Numbered from the stretch's first letter, positions 10,030 to 20,811 are shown. The stretch: DNA of 64,000 bases from Cordylochernes scorpioides (GCA_030710605.1 CP092863.1:111721530-111785529), one strand, 5' to 3'. Translations and numbers: made by a program. The notes: a model not told the origin generated them from the letters alone.

Positions 10030-11175
10030 ATATAAAGTTCAATAAATAAATTTTCAATATTTTCAATTATCTTCAATACAAAATTGACAAAGGCCAACGA
10101 ATTAGGCCAATTTAATGGACTATACACAAGAAAAATACATAAAGCAAAGAGGGAAAATCATTTTTTCCAGAAGCGGGGAACTTTTGTCCCCCAAAACGTT
10201 TCGGTTTAGAGTGGGAGATAATTCAATTTCCCGACCCCCACACAGAAGTTAATTTCGAGGTGCTAATCAAATGTTTTAGGCCGATTCCCCCCTTCCAATT
10301 AACCAATTATCCCCTAATTTCTTTTCCCAGACTGCGCGGGCATCGAGTTTTACAAATTCGTTTGCTTTTTAAAATAACCGTCTGCTTTTTAAAATTTCAT
10401 TCTAATTTTAGTTTTGACGTTTTTATTTGAGGGGAAAATATGGGAGGGAAAACTTTCTCCTTTTTCATGATTTTAAAAATGGATTTGATGAGTTTTGAGG
10501 CAAGTTTTAAATTAAGGAAAAGTTCATGAGACTCCATTTAAGAGATTACTCTATTTCTACTTCCTCTCCATTATTTTTATTTTTAATTAGCTATTTTTTT
10601 TTCAAAAAACTTGAAATTGGTTCTTCAAAAATTTGAAAGGGGACTAGAAAATTGAGACGCATTTCGGTGATATTTAATTAATTCTGGCATTTACTTTTTA
10701 TTTGTAGAATAATTAGGTATTTATTTTATTAATTTTGATTAATATATATATATATCTCAGTAATCGATGTACAAATGGAGATTTATGAATTCTAGGTATT
10801 TTGAAAATCGGTGAAATTTTGCTGTGAGAATTATCGAATTCCAATGATTTAAATTTAAATTCACACCACTTTGTATTTAATCTGCGATATTTAAAAAAAT
10901 CAACTATTTATGAAAATTTGCAAATAATTTTAAAGTATTATAGAATAGGTTTCAAAAATCAATATACTCAGGATTACATTTAGACTTTGTATTGTTAATT
11001 TTTCAGTCTTAATGAAGATGATGTTCTCTGAAAAGCTGATAAAAATAAAGATTTTTCTTTTGCCTGAGATGTCATCATACTACTCAACGTAGATTCGGTC
11101 CACACACAAAGATCCATCTTCAATATATAATATTAGAATTTAGACTATATTTAGACTGATTCTTTTCCTTTTATT
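10030..11175. other. AT-rich intergenic DNA, nothing recognised
   Basis: No reading frame above background. 10130-10340 is slightly richer in G/C and may be unique sequence. A short (AT)n lies at 10742-10755. Confidence 0.5.
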
Positions 11176-11179
11176 ATAC

Positions 11180-11350
11180 AAATAAAGCAATTTTTATCAG
11201 TCCTTACTGTGATAAGAAAAATATTAGAAGTGCGCTTAATTTTTTATTGTGAATTCTTCCAGTGATTTCGTATATTGTAACCAAACGATGAGTCAAGCAC
11301 TCCTGAAAATTTTCTAATCGCAGTAAAGAGAAGGTTGTTTTATTATTTTT
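11180..11350. repeat. Decayed foldback family 1 copy
   Basis: Recognisable arm words (AATAAAGCAATTTTTATCAG, CCTTACTGTGATAAGAAA, and later CTAATCGCAGTAAAGAGAAG) flank a diverged centre. Confidence 0.5.
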
Positions 11351-11351
11351 A

Positions 11352-11540
11352 GGTTCCAGAATCACTATATTAGGTACCGCTCAAAAAAAGAACAACCTAG
11401 TTTATGATAATTACAACAATGAATAATATGTCAAGGTTATTCACATATTAAAACAAAATGTTAACGCAGGATTCAATCCCGGTTCATGACTGTCGGGAAT
11501 CGAGGGTGTTACCCACTCGTCCACCGACTCTTTTTAAATA
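11352..11540 (-). mobile_element. tRNA-derived SINE, tail type B
   Basis: Minus-strand head GTCGGTGGACGAGTGGGTAA..., with B-box-like GGGATTGAATCC and CATGAACCGG, then a tail with GAATAACC, TTGT.GTAATTATC, a GAGCGGTACCTAAT word and a final GATT.TGGAA. Type B copies also occur at 20812, 31785, 36520, 46480 and 58370. Confidence 0.8.
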
Positions 11541-11700
11541 TTTATTATTTTTTCAAATGCGCAAAATATAGTTACATTTTTATAAAACAGATGGCGTGCT
11601 CTAATTCCATATATTTATTCATATTTGCTATCAAAGAACGCTTCTATATTGATTTGTTCATCACTAGATACATTTAATAAAATACGATCACAATATGCAA

Positions 11701-11860
11701 CTAACCTTATAGGGCTCTGGCACAATTTTAAGTACAAAAGCCAAACTGCCTTCCACATCTATAGACATATGGTGCACTTACAGTAAAAGCTGTCGGCAAC
11801 TACTACCCACCATGATTATCATGGCCTGTATTGTGAGTACTATATATATAGGATTAATAA
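11701..11860 (-). repeat. SINE type A tail fragment
   Basis: Contains GCCAAACTGCCTTCCACATC and GTGCACTTACAGTAAAAGC, the tail of the type A SINEs, followed by CACCATGATTATCATGG, which also follows the copy near 29960. Head absent. Confidence 0.6.
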
Positions 11861-11887
11861 AAAATAACAATACACATATTCCATATA

Positions 11888-12062
11888 CAGTAGAACCTCC
11901 CTGTAAAAGACACCTAATTGCAGAGCCAAACTGTCCTTTAGGGAGAGGTGTCCTCTTACCGGAGAGTTACTAAATTGTAAAAATGGTAAATTTTCAAATG
12001 AAAACTGTCCTTTGTAGAGAGGTGTCCGCTAGCGGGGTGTCCGCTAAAGGTAGGTTCTACTC
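11888..12062. mobile_element. pogo-like MITE
   Basis: Starts CAGTAGAACCTCCCTGTAAA and ends with the inverted, diverged form AAAGGTAGGTTCTACTC, flanked on both sides by TA. Internal copies of GAGAGGTGTCCGCTA-type words form subterminal repeats. 175 bp, noncoding; typical of nonautonomous pogo relatives. Confidence 0.8.
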
Positions 12063-12109
12063 TATATGTATATTAATTAAATGTGTGGTCCATGTGGACC
12101 TCATGGAAT

Positions 12110-12172
12110 GAAGTCTGCTCTGGACTGACGAAAGCCATTAGCCCGAAACCATGGTCTCTAGGTGGACACTTC
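12110..12172 (+). ncRNA. Type I hammerhead ribozyme (self-cleaving RNA motif)
   Basis: All core elements are in order: CTGACGA at 12125-12131 (fits CUGANGA), GAAA at 12145-12148, and a cleavage site after C at 12156 (GGTC). Stem I has an inner 6-bp helix (12119-12124 with 12157-12162, two G-U pairs), a 4/5-nt internal loop, and an outer 5-bp helix (GAAGT 12110-12114 with ACTTC 12168-12172). Stem III is the tiny palindrome ACCATGGT (12148-12155), as in hammerheads of Penelope-like elements that cleave best as dimers. Stem II (12132-12144) keeps GC/GC around loop CATTA but has two A-C mismatches next to the core, so activity may be weakened. Structure read by eye; family context inferred. Confidence 0.75.
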
Positions 12173-12300
12173 TCAGTTTGAAAAGCTGGTGTTGTGGCTT
12201 TGTCAGCGACCCGATTCCGCTAGTTTGAGGCGACGGTCAATTGAAGGCCTCTAGTTTTTGATGTCTATTTTGACGGGAGAGGCGACATTTATATTTATAT
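12173..12300 (+). repeat. Downstream part of the hammerhead-carrying repeat
   Basis: Shares GTTGTGGCTTTGTCA, CGCTAGTTTG, GGCGACGGTCAA and GGGAGAGGCGACA with the inverted copy at 5850-5965. Together with the ribozyme this may be the terminal (pLTR-like) part of a Penelope-like element; no GIY-YIG/RT frame was found nearby. Confidence 0.6.
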
Positions 12301-12700
12301 AACAACTTTCTCCCGGAAAAATTTCCATCTATAAATGTATAAAGTATATATAGAGAGGAATGGCGTTAATGGCTTAGAGAAGTTGGGGTAGTGACCGATA
12401 ACCCAGCCTTCCTAATCTCCGGACTTGACTTCCAATTTCACTTTTTAATTGTTCGCGGGACAGGTTATTCATCTTGAGAAACGGGCTACGAAATTATCCT
12501 CGGAATATTTAACTTCTCCCCTTTCTTGCCTTTCTTCTTGAGTATTTCCTTTGCCGCTTCCATCTAGTATTCTAATATAGTGTGATGATAAAGACAGAGT
12601 TTGGACTATAGAATCAATTTTGCACTTTTTTTAACATTAGTGATTCTTTTCAAATAGAAATAACAATTTCCGCAAAATTCTTAATGAGATGATAGACAAT
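12301..12700. other. Intergenic, nothing recognised
   Basis: No frame, family repeat or RNA recognised. CTCCCGGAAAAATTTCCAT at 12311 resembles CTCCCGGCAAAATTTCCAT at 5972, so a little of the preceding repeat may extend here. Confidence 0.4.
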
Positions 12701-12704
12701 TTTA

Positions 12705-13215
12705 AGGCCAATAACACACACCTCACTTTATTAGGACCACCGGCCTTGTACAGATTCACCTCAGGAAGAAGCATAAATAGAGCTCCTATACTCCAGGCAG
12801 CACAGAACCCAATAACAGCCTTCAGGTCCAAAGTTACTTGCCCACATACACAAACAACTTTATTAAGACCACCGGTCTTATACAGATTCACCATAGAAAG
12901 AAAAGAAGCATAGATAGAGCTCCTATACTCCAGGCAGCACAGAACCCAACAACAGTCTCCAGGTCCGACACAGTGGCCACACCGTACATACATCAAAGTA
13001 AGCGTATCACTGAAAAGACGAGTGTGGAATCAGCCGCGTTCTATAAAATTATAATACACACATACAGCTTTATTAAGACCACCGGTCTTGTATAGATTCA
13101 CCACAGGAAGGAAGCATAGATAGAGTTCCTATACTCCAGACAGCACAGAACCCAACAACAGCCTTCAGGTCCTACACATGTCCAGCGGCCACACCGTACA
13201 TATGTAAAGGTGCTT
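12705..13215 (-). repeat. Three tandem copies of a retroelement 3' end
   Basis: Three minus-strand copies (ending near 12725, 12865 and 13075) share CCTGGAGTATAGGAG, GAATCTGTA.AAGACCGGTG and a terminal CTTAATAAAG followed by TG-rich sequence. A single plus-strand copy lies at 19830-20033. The AATAAAG plus simple-repeat end is like a LINE or SINE 3' tail; the class is unknown. Confidence 0.75.
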
Positions 13216-13254
13216 TAAGGAAATAAATCGACATATATATATAGGAAATGAAAG

Positions 13255-13620
13255 TATTAAAGCAAAAATATTTATTTTACAAATAAAATAAACTCATATA
13301 CTGAGACCTTACTGCGATGAAAAATGTATATGTAATTCTACTGTCCTAAAACCTTATGTCCATAGTTTGCTTGAATACCATTTCTGAGATTCCACCCTTC
13401 AGTGCTGCGTATATAAGCAGAATAATCCAATACAGTATTAGAACTCTAAAAAGTGCGGTCTGGTGGATTAAATTGGCGAAAACGCTGGGAGGGTTCACCA
13501 CTGATGAGCCAAAAACCCTCCCAATATTTTTTCATTACAGTAAGGACAGTAGATGTTTTTATTTTATTTGTAAAAAAATATATACAATCTTACTTTAATG
13601 CTTTCATTTCTTATATATAG
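13255..13620. mobile_element. Foldback family 1 element
   Basis: Arms begin AAAATATTTATTTTACAAAT near 13265 and end with the reverse complement near 13575-13615. The right half holds TTGGCGAAAACGCTGGGAGG and ACTGATGAGCCAAAAACCCTC, the hammerhead-like boxes of this family, and the CAGTAAGGACAGTAG word. The left half reads CTGAGACCTTACTGCGATG and a diverged centre. Confidence 0.75.
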
Positions 13621-13625
13621 ACAAG

Positions 13626-13700
13626 TTGAATGAGAGGGCCTGGCTCATCAGTGATAAACCCTCTCATCAGTTTCGCCAAATTAATCTCCAGAACCCTATT
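13626..13700 (-). repeat. Foldback family 1 fragment
   Basis: Reads, in reverse orientation, the hammerhead-like core (CTCATCAGTGATAAACCCTC, TTTCGCCAAATTAATC). Its hairpin pairs CTCTC with GAGAG where other copies pair CTCCC with GGGAG. Confidence 0.6.
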
Positions 13701-14382
13701 GTACTGATGAATCAAATAAGAAAATGGTTTCAATACAATAGTATAGCAGTCAGGGAATTAATGAATATTATCATCATTATGTATATATATCCGACCCTAG
13801 TATATGCAAATTTAGCCTGTTGTCGGATAAGTTTGCATATCCTGACGTCTGTCTCCCTTAATTTTCCAGGCAAAGCTACGATTCAAATGATGGACTACTT
13901 CTCAAGCACATTTATCGCATGAAAAGTTTTGGTGATAGGGTTCACCACTGATGAGCTAAACCCTTTTATCTATCATTTTCTAGATATAATTCTAAGATAA
14001 CCATTCTCTCCCCTGAGTAGAGTAACAGAGTCACTGTAACGTCGGGAATTAAATAAAGAAATGGCTGATGCAGCCATATATTTTGTCAAACAGACTTCCA
14101 ATCAACAAATGAATTCCAAAACTAACATTTTCTATCATCGCAACATAGTTTGTAGAAATAAATTTTATTAATTTAATTTTAAAAATCATCAAAAAAGTTT
14201 AAAATCTATTTGATAGATAGCATTCTAAACATTTAATTTGGTTTGTATTATAGCTAGCTTCACTCCACCAACTCATATCAAATATAAAACACATAATATA
14301 CTATTATATATAGTTTTCTTTATGTTTTAAACGAATATAGCAGGATGATCATGATTTTTTATATACTCTATATATATTACTA

Positions 14383-14565
14383 GCCGAATGACCCGGGCAA
14401 CGCCCGTGTTTTACCCGACTGTAGATGTTACAACGGTGATCCTTAGGTCGCTGGTTCAAATCCGGCTCGAGGGAGCCGGCGAGCACGTGACCTCCCTGTG
14501 CGCGCGCATCCGTGACAGAGGCCTATGAGGAAAGACGGTCGTGACTATATATAGGGATGATGCAC
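14383..14565 (+). repeat. CTAGCCG dispersed repeat with B-box-like word
   Basis: Starts CTAGCCGAATGACCCGGGCA with hairpin CGGGC-AAC-GCCCG, has a perfect B-box-like GGTTCAAATCC at 14452 with no clear A box, then GCACGTGACCTCCC, GCGCGCGCATCCGTGACA and AAAGACGGTCGTGACTATA. A second copy at 54001-54205 is interrupted by a T-rich insertion. Probably a SINE or the end of a longer retroelement. Confidence 0.65.
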
Positions 14566-14569
14566 TAGC

Positions 14570-14805
14570 GCGCCATCTGTTATGAAAATTCGAAATTATT
14601 TCAGAACCGTAAGATTCTTTTTGAATTTAAAACAATTTCTACTGCCCTTACTGCAATATGGAAAAATTAAACTAGCGAAACCGCTGGGAGGGTTCACCAC
14701 TGATGAGCCAGGCCCTCCCATTAATTTTTCCATTGCAGTAAGGGCAGTAGAAATTGTTTAATTTCAAAAAGAATCTTACGCGTCTAAAATAGTTTCGATA
14801 TATGT
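14570..14805. mobile_element. Foldback family 1 element
   Basis: Begins GCGCGCCATCTGTTATGAAA, arms TTCTTTTTGAATTTAAAACA...TTACTGCAATATGGAAAA and the reverse complement at 14720-14795. The centre has CTAGCGAAACCGCTGGGAGG then CACTGATGAGCCAGGCCCTC. Confidence 0.8.
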
Positions 14806-14989
14806 CACCAAAACTTTTCATGCGATAAATGTGCTTGAGAAGTAGTCCATCATTTGAATCGTAGCTTTGCCTGTAAAATTAAGGGAGACAGACGTCAGGA
14901 TATGCAAACTTATCCGACAACAGGCTAAATTTGCATATACTAGGGTCGGATATATATACATAATGATGATAATATATTAATGAATTCCT

Positions 14990-16040
14990 TATCTTTACAA
15001 CTACCAACATAACTACACCACTACTATACTAATTATTATTATTATTTTATAACCCATTGTGTGTGTGTGTGGAGATCGATTTTTGGTGATATTTCATCAC
15101 CAGTTTGGGGTTCAAAGCTGGGCCTTTCAGGCACGTGTTCAGCTGCTTCTAGGCTTCCCGCCAATATCAAATTTGGCATATTTTTCGCCATCTACACACA
15201 CGCCAGAGGCGAAAACGGCGGAGCTCGCGAAAGCGTGGCCGCACGCTCGAGTGTGTGTGCGTTGTATTGTTGACACATTTATCGCAAGAAAGTATTGGTA
15301 ACGAGATTGGAGATAACATAAATATATACAGTGTATTAAAAATCATCATGATAATCTGTTTAAAACATTAAAAAAAAACAAATATAAGAATGTATTTAAA
15401 TAATATTTTTATATAACATATATATATATAGTGTGTGTGATAAATACATAAAGATATAAAAGAATAGAAGAAGGGGAAAGAGAGAGGGGGGCGGGAGAAA
15501 GGCCCGCTAACACATCTCAATAAAAAGAATAAAAACCAGCGATGATGATGATGATAATTGAAGAGTCCAGTGGGGCGGCCGTAGGAATAAATTACCATTA
15601 ATGGCCGCTGTCGCGGGCAGCAGCTCGTCACGTGGACTTGACACGGCCCGACATCACAATTAGCTCGTTAACATTTTAAATGGAGCTGCCAAAACAATAT
15701 TGGCTGTTTCAATTGGTGTGTGTGCTGATTGTCTATCTCCCTCTCTCTCTGATGTGGCCCTAGGTCTGTTCTATATGTATATATAGTCTAGGTCTCCATC
15801 ATCAGTAGTACTTGTCTTCTTATATCTTCCCTCTAAACTGACTTGTACTCTTCTATGTCATTCCGTCCTGTTTCTTTCTTCTAGCATAACGTGTCCTTCT
15901 TAAGAGAAACATTATATGCGATGTTTTGAAATTTTATATAGAGAATTTATAAAAATGCTAGGTGTTTGACAACGTGTTGAGTTTCGTTTTATTTAAAGCC
16001 CTAGTTTATTCTACGAAACCATAGAATTACCAAAACAAAA
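14990..16040. other. Intergenic; simple repeats and one less AT-rich stretch
   Basis: 15055-15290 is GC-richer ((GT)n flanked, with GGCGAAAACGGCGGAGCTCG) but shows no domain-bearing frame. 15590-15730 is also balanced in composition and not repeated elsewhere in the window. (CT)n occurs near 15740-15750. Confidence 0.4.
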
Positions 16041-16046
16041 CTTAGG

Positions 16047-16360
16047 TTTATCCAACTAAACGCTACATTTACCCCCCAAAAAAAATATACTTATTTACCA
16101 AACGAAATTTTACGTTTACCCAAAGAAGCCTTACGTTCACCAAAAAAAACCTCACGTTTTATCCAATGAAAAATTACGTTTACCCAACCAATTCTCAAGT
16201 TTTCCCGGCTAAACCTTATGTTTACCCAGAGAAACCTCACGTTTACCCACAAAACCTTAAGTTTTCCCAAATAAACCTTATCTTTATCCAATGGAATCTT
16301 ACGTTTATTACCCAAATAAACCTTACGTTTGCACAAAGAAACACTACGTTTTCCTCTAAA
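16047..16360. repeat. Degenerate ~24-bp minisatellite
   Basis: About 13 copies of a unit like CTTACGTTTACCCAAAGAAA. Because the unit is about 24 bp, both strands stay open (minus-strand reading repeats KVYLGN-like octapeptides), which produces spurious frames. No gene context. Confidence 0.75.
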
Positions 16361-16719
16361 AGTGAAAATAAACCCATTCAATTATCCTCAATATTATAGT
16401 AAAACACAGAAATTTACATATAGCATTCACATATACATACCCACGTTACATGCGTAAATATGCAAAATGGTTCTAGTTAAGAAACTATCTCTTTGATATA
16501 TAAACCTGTAAGAGAGATATTCCCTCTTTATATCTGTTTTATTTTTAATTGAAAACAAATATAACTCATTGTGAAATATTTTCATTTTAATAGATACTGT
16601 GAGAAGTAAGTAAAGAAATAATAATGGGAACTGTTGTAAATTGGTTCTTTCTAACTATTGTCGTCACAGATGGAAGTGTAAGTTACATAACATTTAGTAG
16701 AAGATGTAGAAACAAATAC

Positions 16720-17260
16720 TGCGATATTCAGCTGTCGCTATACTACGGTGGCTTCATTGATATTGTGAAGTTAGAAGATCTGAAGACAGTTAATAGTGAC
16801 TGGTATAGAACAAAATGCGTTCCAGCAGTATTTGAAAAAAATAAAGCAAAGCAGACCAAGAACTCAACTTAGAGGAGTACTTCTTCACCATGACATTGCA
16901 AGACCGCACACCTCAGCCCAAACATTCGACTTTTTAGTCAACTCTGGTGTCCATTAGTCACTCATCCACCATAATCACCAGACTTAGCACCTTGTGACTT
17001 TTTTTTAAAATTTCCAAAAGTTAAGTTATTATTGAAAGCAATAAAATTAGACACTGATGATGAAGCACTGCAAGCCTTTATCAATGCCGTAAATTCCATC
17101 CCCGAAGATGACTGGTGTAAGTGCTTCGATAATGGGTTTTCACGGATGAAATCTTGCATAGGTGCTAAGGGTGAATACTTTGAGACACTCTGGAAATTTG
17201 AAAGTTGCAGCTTTAATAAAAATAAGTGATTGCGAAAACTTTTGAGGTGATCCTTGTATA
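16720..17260 (+). pseudogene. Mariner transposase 3' fragment and right end
   Basis: Frames broken by stops and shifts read VNSDWYRTKCVPAVFEK, then LLHHDIARPHTSAQTFDFLV (second catalytic D), an L-A-P-C-D-F-F block with the third D, and finally a C-terminal FDNGFSRMKSCIGAKGEYFE, the usual end of DD34D mariners. The terminal sequence AACTTTTGAGGTGATCCTTG at 17237 fits a mariner inverted repeat followed by TA. The N-terminal half is missing or unrecognisable. Confidence 0.8.
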
Positions 17261-17339
17261 TATTGGTATGGATGATTTAAATATATGATAAAACTGCGTA
17301 TAAATATATCATATAGTATATATTTTATTTATTTATTCA

Positions 17340-17425
17340 GAGTATATGGTACTGATGATAATCATGGTAGATAGTGCTGTTACTGTAAGTACACCACGTT
17401 GACTACACATGTAGACAAGCCTCTT
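17340..17425. repeat. SINE type A tail fragment
   Basis: Contains GATGATAATCATGGTAGATAG and TTACTGTAAGTACACCACGT, diverged from the tail end of type A SINEs. Confidence 0.5.
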
Positions 17426-17456
17426 CCGGGGATAATTTTCTCTTTTTAAGAATATA

Positions 17457-17680
17457 CACTCCTGGACAAAACTTTAGGAAGTTGTACTTTTTTAGCATGT
17501 ATATCGGGATTAAGAAAATAACTGAAAGCTATTACAGTGACCTTTATTGTGTGTTGTGTATGTGAAGACACACGAGATAAACCAGTGTGAACAGCCTCTG
17601 TCTCCTTTAAAAAAAAAATAGATGACCGGCAACATCAAAGACTTTCCACTTCTTTAAGTTTTTTGTCCATGAGTGTATAT
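17457..17680 (+). mobile_element. Tc1-like MITE, single-unit copy
   Basis: Complete: terminus ACACTCCTGGACAAAACTTT at 17457, one 76-bp unit, internal GACCTTTATTGTGTGTTGTG...CACACGAGATAAACCAGTG, and the inverted terminus ...CTTCTTTAAGTTTTTTGTCC-ATGAGTGTA at 17680. Flanking TA fits Tc1/mariner insertion. It shows the founder form from which the arrays grew. Confidence 0.8.
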
Positions 17681-17689
17681 ATATAAAGA

Positions 17690-18284
17690 AATTTATCCCC
17701 GGAAACCTTATATTTTCCCTTTAATTTGATACATTTATTGAACTGAAGTAATTGATTAAAAAAGAGATGGTTTCTCATTGGAGGGTTTATTGTTATTTAA
17801 ATTAAATAGGCCTATATATGTAAATAGGTGTAATATGTAAATAGGTGAAATACGATCGTAAAACTAACAAAAATTTCCAGTGAATTGACATTTTAGCTTA
17901 CATACGTAAGGTTAGTTAAAGAGAAGTGATTCATCTATTGTTAGCATCCTTTGTGTCAAATTTCCTTAACTCGAGGGTGTGCTTATTAAGAAGGCACCAA
18001 GTTGTGTCCAGAGCGGTGATTGGCTGACGGTTTCCATGGCGACGGGGGCAGATTGGATCCTTCTGAAGGCATCCATCCATGCCCGGGCATGTCTGGGTGG
18101 GATTCCATTATTCATGGAGGTACATACTGGGAACAAAACTGATGATTACCTATCATTATTATCATTTATTTAGCTGTTGTTTGCCGAGGTGATGTGTTTG
18201 AAATCGAGTTTTTTTTTTATTTTAAATATGAAATTATTTTTAATTATAAAGTAATAAATCTCCATTTATTATATATAAGAATTT
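17690..18284. other. Intergenic; small GC-richer patch at 17970-18140
   Basis: 17979-18173 is an open stretch of 64 codons with balanced composition but no recognised domain; it may be an old exon or repeat. The rest is AT-rich. Confidence 0.35.
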
Positions 18285-18480
18285 AAAGGATTAAATGTCA
18301 CGGATTTTTTATTTTACCAATGAAACAAAGTTTATATTGTCCTTATTGCCATAAAAACATTGTGGATGATGTTGCTCATCTGTAGTGAACCTTCCCAGCG
18401 CAAACATATTTAATCCATCAGAATTTTTTTTTTTTTTTAGTTCTAATTCTGTATTGGACGATTCTACGTATATATGCTAC
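18285..18480. repeat. Decayed foldback family 1 copy
   Basis: Retains arm words (AAAGTTTATATTGTCCTTAT) and a mutated core (GCTCATCTGTAGTGAACCTT, CCCAGCGCAAACAT). Confidence 0.5.
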
Positions 18481-19485
18481 ATGTAAATAGCTTACTTATA
18501 TATAGATTCCATAATTAAGATTATTCCTACCTACAATATTACATATAAGCCACCAGCAAGTTTTAGTTGCACGATCAGAATTATCCTTTCTCTTAATTAT
18601 AACGATTCATTTCTTTATTTGCGATGAAAATCGAAATCTTTCAAGGTCAAAAAGGTTTTTCTTCTTTGTTCTATCGTATTAAGACCATAAAGAAAAACCT
18701 TTTTTTTTTTTTTAATAGGCGAAAGTTCACCCAATTTGATCGAAATAGGGTAAGGGATTGTTATAAGTTTTTAAGTTTCATGTTTGAAATCGTGTAGTAC
18801 CTTGTTAAAACTTCTACTTCTTCAAACTGGACAAGTTTAGATCATAGTTGAGGGTCAAAGGACAGCGAATGTTATTCAGGTCAAACTGTTGGGAGATTTA
18901 ACTAAGCGTGCCATGCACTAGGTAATATGGTCGGTATATACAGATAAAGAGTGGGGGGGGGGGGACTCAAATCAGCGCGTGTTGACGCTTTACTGAGAAT
19001 TCTCCGTTTGACAGAATGTTGCGATGGCGTCTTATAGAGGTTTATTCTGTCCTTTCAGACAATAAATCTCACATACTGGTTCCTTCAGTGTAGGCTGCGT
19101 ACGTTCCCGGATATCACATAGTCTGATTACTGTTCTTTATCCTTCGGTAAAACTTCCTGTCCTTCACAAAACTCCCGTTCAAGGATCAAAGGGCCGAGTA
19201 TTTCTTCAGTAGGCTATATTATTATTTGTTATAATTCTTTATTATATTAATAATAGATGTGCTTCTGAACAATTATTTAGAATATTTTGTATTAATATAT
19301 TTCTAATAAGACAATGGTAATCTCTCTATTCATTTAATAGAAGAGAAATCACATGACGGAGAGAAGAGTTTGTTTTATTTATAAACGGTTGTTCAAGCTT
19401 TAGGGCGAATCGCCTTTCTGCGGGTAGAATACCACTGAAAATCTTACTTCTTGTACCTCTTTGATGCCATGAAAATCATGGTGGG
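18481..19485. other. Intergenic, no gene recognised
   Basis: A foldback-family-2-like word (CAAGTTTTAGTTGCACGATC) lies at 18557. 18620-18720 has a weak A/T hairpin. G-run at 18952-18964. Region 18980-19200 is of mixed composition without a credible frame. Confidence 0.4.
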
Positions 19486-19489
19486 TAAT

Positions 19490-19720
19490 GTTTAACGTCT
19501 GCTTTACTGCACCACATGTCTATGCGTGTAGAAAGCCATTCGATTTTTGCACTAGCAATTATGCACCGTTTGGTTATTTGCACTCACTGGTGTGGTTGTA
19601 CTTTTTTTTCAAGAATCGAGATTCTTCAGAAAAAAGTACCCAATGCGGGATTCGAACCCGGGTCATGGCTATCAAAATTCAACAGTTTATACCACTCCGC
19701 CACCGATCCCTATAACTAAC
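19490..19720 (-). mobile_element. tRNA-derived SINE, type A
   Basis: Minus-strand head includes GGATCGGTGGCGGAGTGGTA and the B-box-like GGGTTCGAATCCCG at about 19650, close to a tRNA consensus; the tail holds CACTGGTGTGGTTGTA and CACATGTCTATGCGTG (plus-strand wording). One of the best preserved heads in the window. Confidence 0.8.
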
Positions 19721-19829
19721 TATAGAGTTATCTATACTTATAAATAGAGATGTATGTAGTCAAACCAATGCTACAGGTTTCTGGAGATGAGTTTCAATTT
19801 ATCTTTATTAAACGTAATCTCGAGTTTTC

Positions 19830-20033
19830 AGGCATCTCTGCCCTTCTACAGGGGTACATAGAAACGCCGTTACAAAGGAACGTGTGGCTACTGGACATGT
19901 GTCGGATCTGGAAGCTGTTGTTGGGTGCTGCGCTGCCTGGAGTATAGGAGTTCTATCTATGCTTACTTTCTTCCTGTGGTAAATCTGTATAAGACCGGTG
20001 TTCTTAATAAAGCTTTGTGTGTGTGTATAAACG
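19830..20033 (+). repeat. Retroelement 3' end (family of 12705-13215)
   Basis: Plus-strand copy with GGAACGTGTGGCTACTGGAC, TGCCTGGAGTATAGGAGTTC and CTTAATAAAGCTTTGTGTG. It extends further 5' than the tandem copies. Confidence 0.7.
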
Positions 20034-20105
20034 CCGTTAAGATGCTAAGTGATTTATATATACAATTAAATATTTGGATAGATTTAGCATATTTCTTGAT
20101 GTTGG

Positions 20106-20107
<2 letters not shown>

Positions 20108-20140
<33 letters not shown>
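20108..20140. repeat. (AT)n microsatellite
   Basis: Uninterrupted TA dinucleotides. Confidence 0.9.
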
Positions 20141-20141
<1 letters not shown>

Positions 20142-20194
20142 ATTATTATTATTCAGTTAGTTTGTATTTGCATATTGACTATTAGTAAATTAAA

Positions 20195-20400
20195 TTTAAT
20201 TGCCATCTATCGTTAAAATTTTACACAAATAAATTTACTGCCAATGAGTTTATTTTAAATATCATCAAATATTATCTCTACAGACCTTACTGCAATGATA
20301 TGAGTTATTGAATGAGAGGGCTTGGCTCATCAGTAGTGAACCCTCTCAGCGGTTTCGCCAAATTAATCTCTAGACCGCTCTACTATTGTATTGGATTGGT
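20195..20400 (-). mobile_element. Foldback family 1 element, one arm
   Basis: Begins TTGCCATCTATCGTTAAAAT (the end word), then AATAAATTTACTGCCAATGA, ACCTTACTGCAATGATATGA and the core GGCTCATCAGTAGTGAACCC, TTTCGCCAAATTAATC. Core stem pairs are UUGGC/GCCAA and GAGAG/CUCUC. 20401-20811 beyond it is AT-rich without features. Confidence 0.7.
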
Positions 20401-20811
20401 TTGGAATGTACCCTGTATTTTCTATGGAAGGTAGCTTAGGGGTGTTTAATGAACTATGGACATAATCTTATAGATATATTGAATATATTATAGCTTATAG
20501 TGACTATTTTTGTTTAATTTTAAAAATATATTTTTTATTATTTTGAATTTATGTTATAATATGTTTTCAGAAATATAATCTATTTGTATTTTATTAAATA
20601 ACATCAGGATATATCATGTTGTAAATTTCCGGCAAGTATATTTTCTTCTATTAATGCTATTGTCTTGGTAATATTGTTTCAATGATTAATCTTTGGTATT
20701 TATTGTTTTATTTTTGTAATGTATTTTGGAATGTTCTACTGTAAAGGTGTGGCCAGTTTCTTTAAAGTGTTGAAATATTATTGATCTATTATCTTGATTC
20801 CTGTTCCAAAA

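Larger units (their letters stand above)
13758..14985. repeat. Large inverted repeat, ~178-bp arms, ~870-bp spacer
   Basis: Arm 13758-13935 (ATTATGTATATATATCCGAC, TGTTGTCGGATAAGTTTGCA, GATGGACTACTTCTCAAGCA) is repeated almost exactly as reverse complement at 14807-14985. A partial third copy of the inner end lies at 15280-15310. The spacer holds another foldback fragment (13930-13990), a CTAGCCG repeat and a complete foldback element. Confidence 0.8.

Noticed and set aside
16091-16381. 96-codon frame with KVYLGN repeats as a repeat protein
   Set aside because: Produced by a 24-bp minisatellite that is open on both strands; no start context, no flanking gene.
17979-18173. 64-codon frame as an exon
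   Set aside because: No domain, no convincing splice sites, no neighbouring exons.
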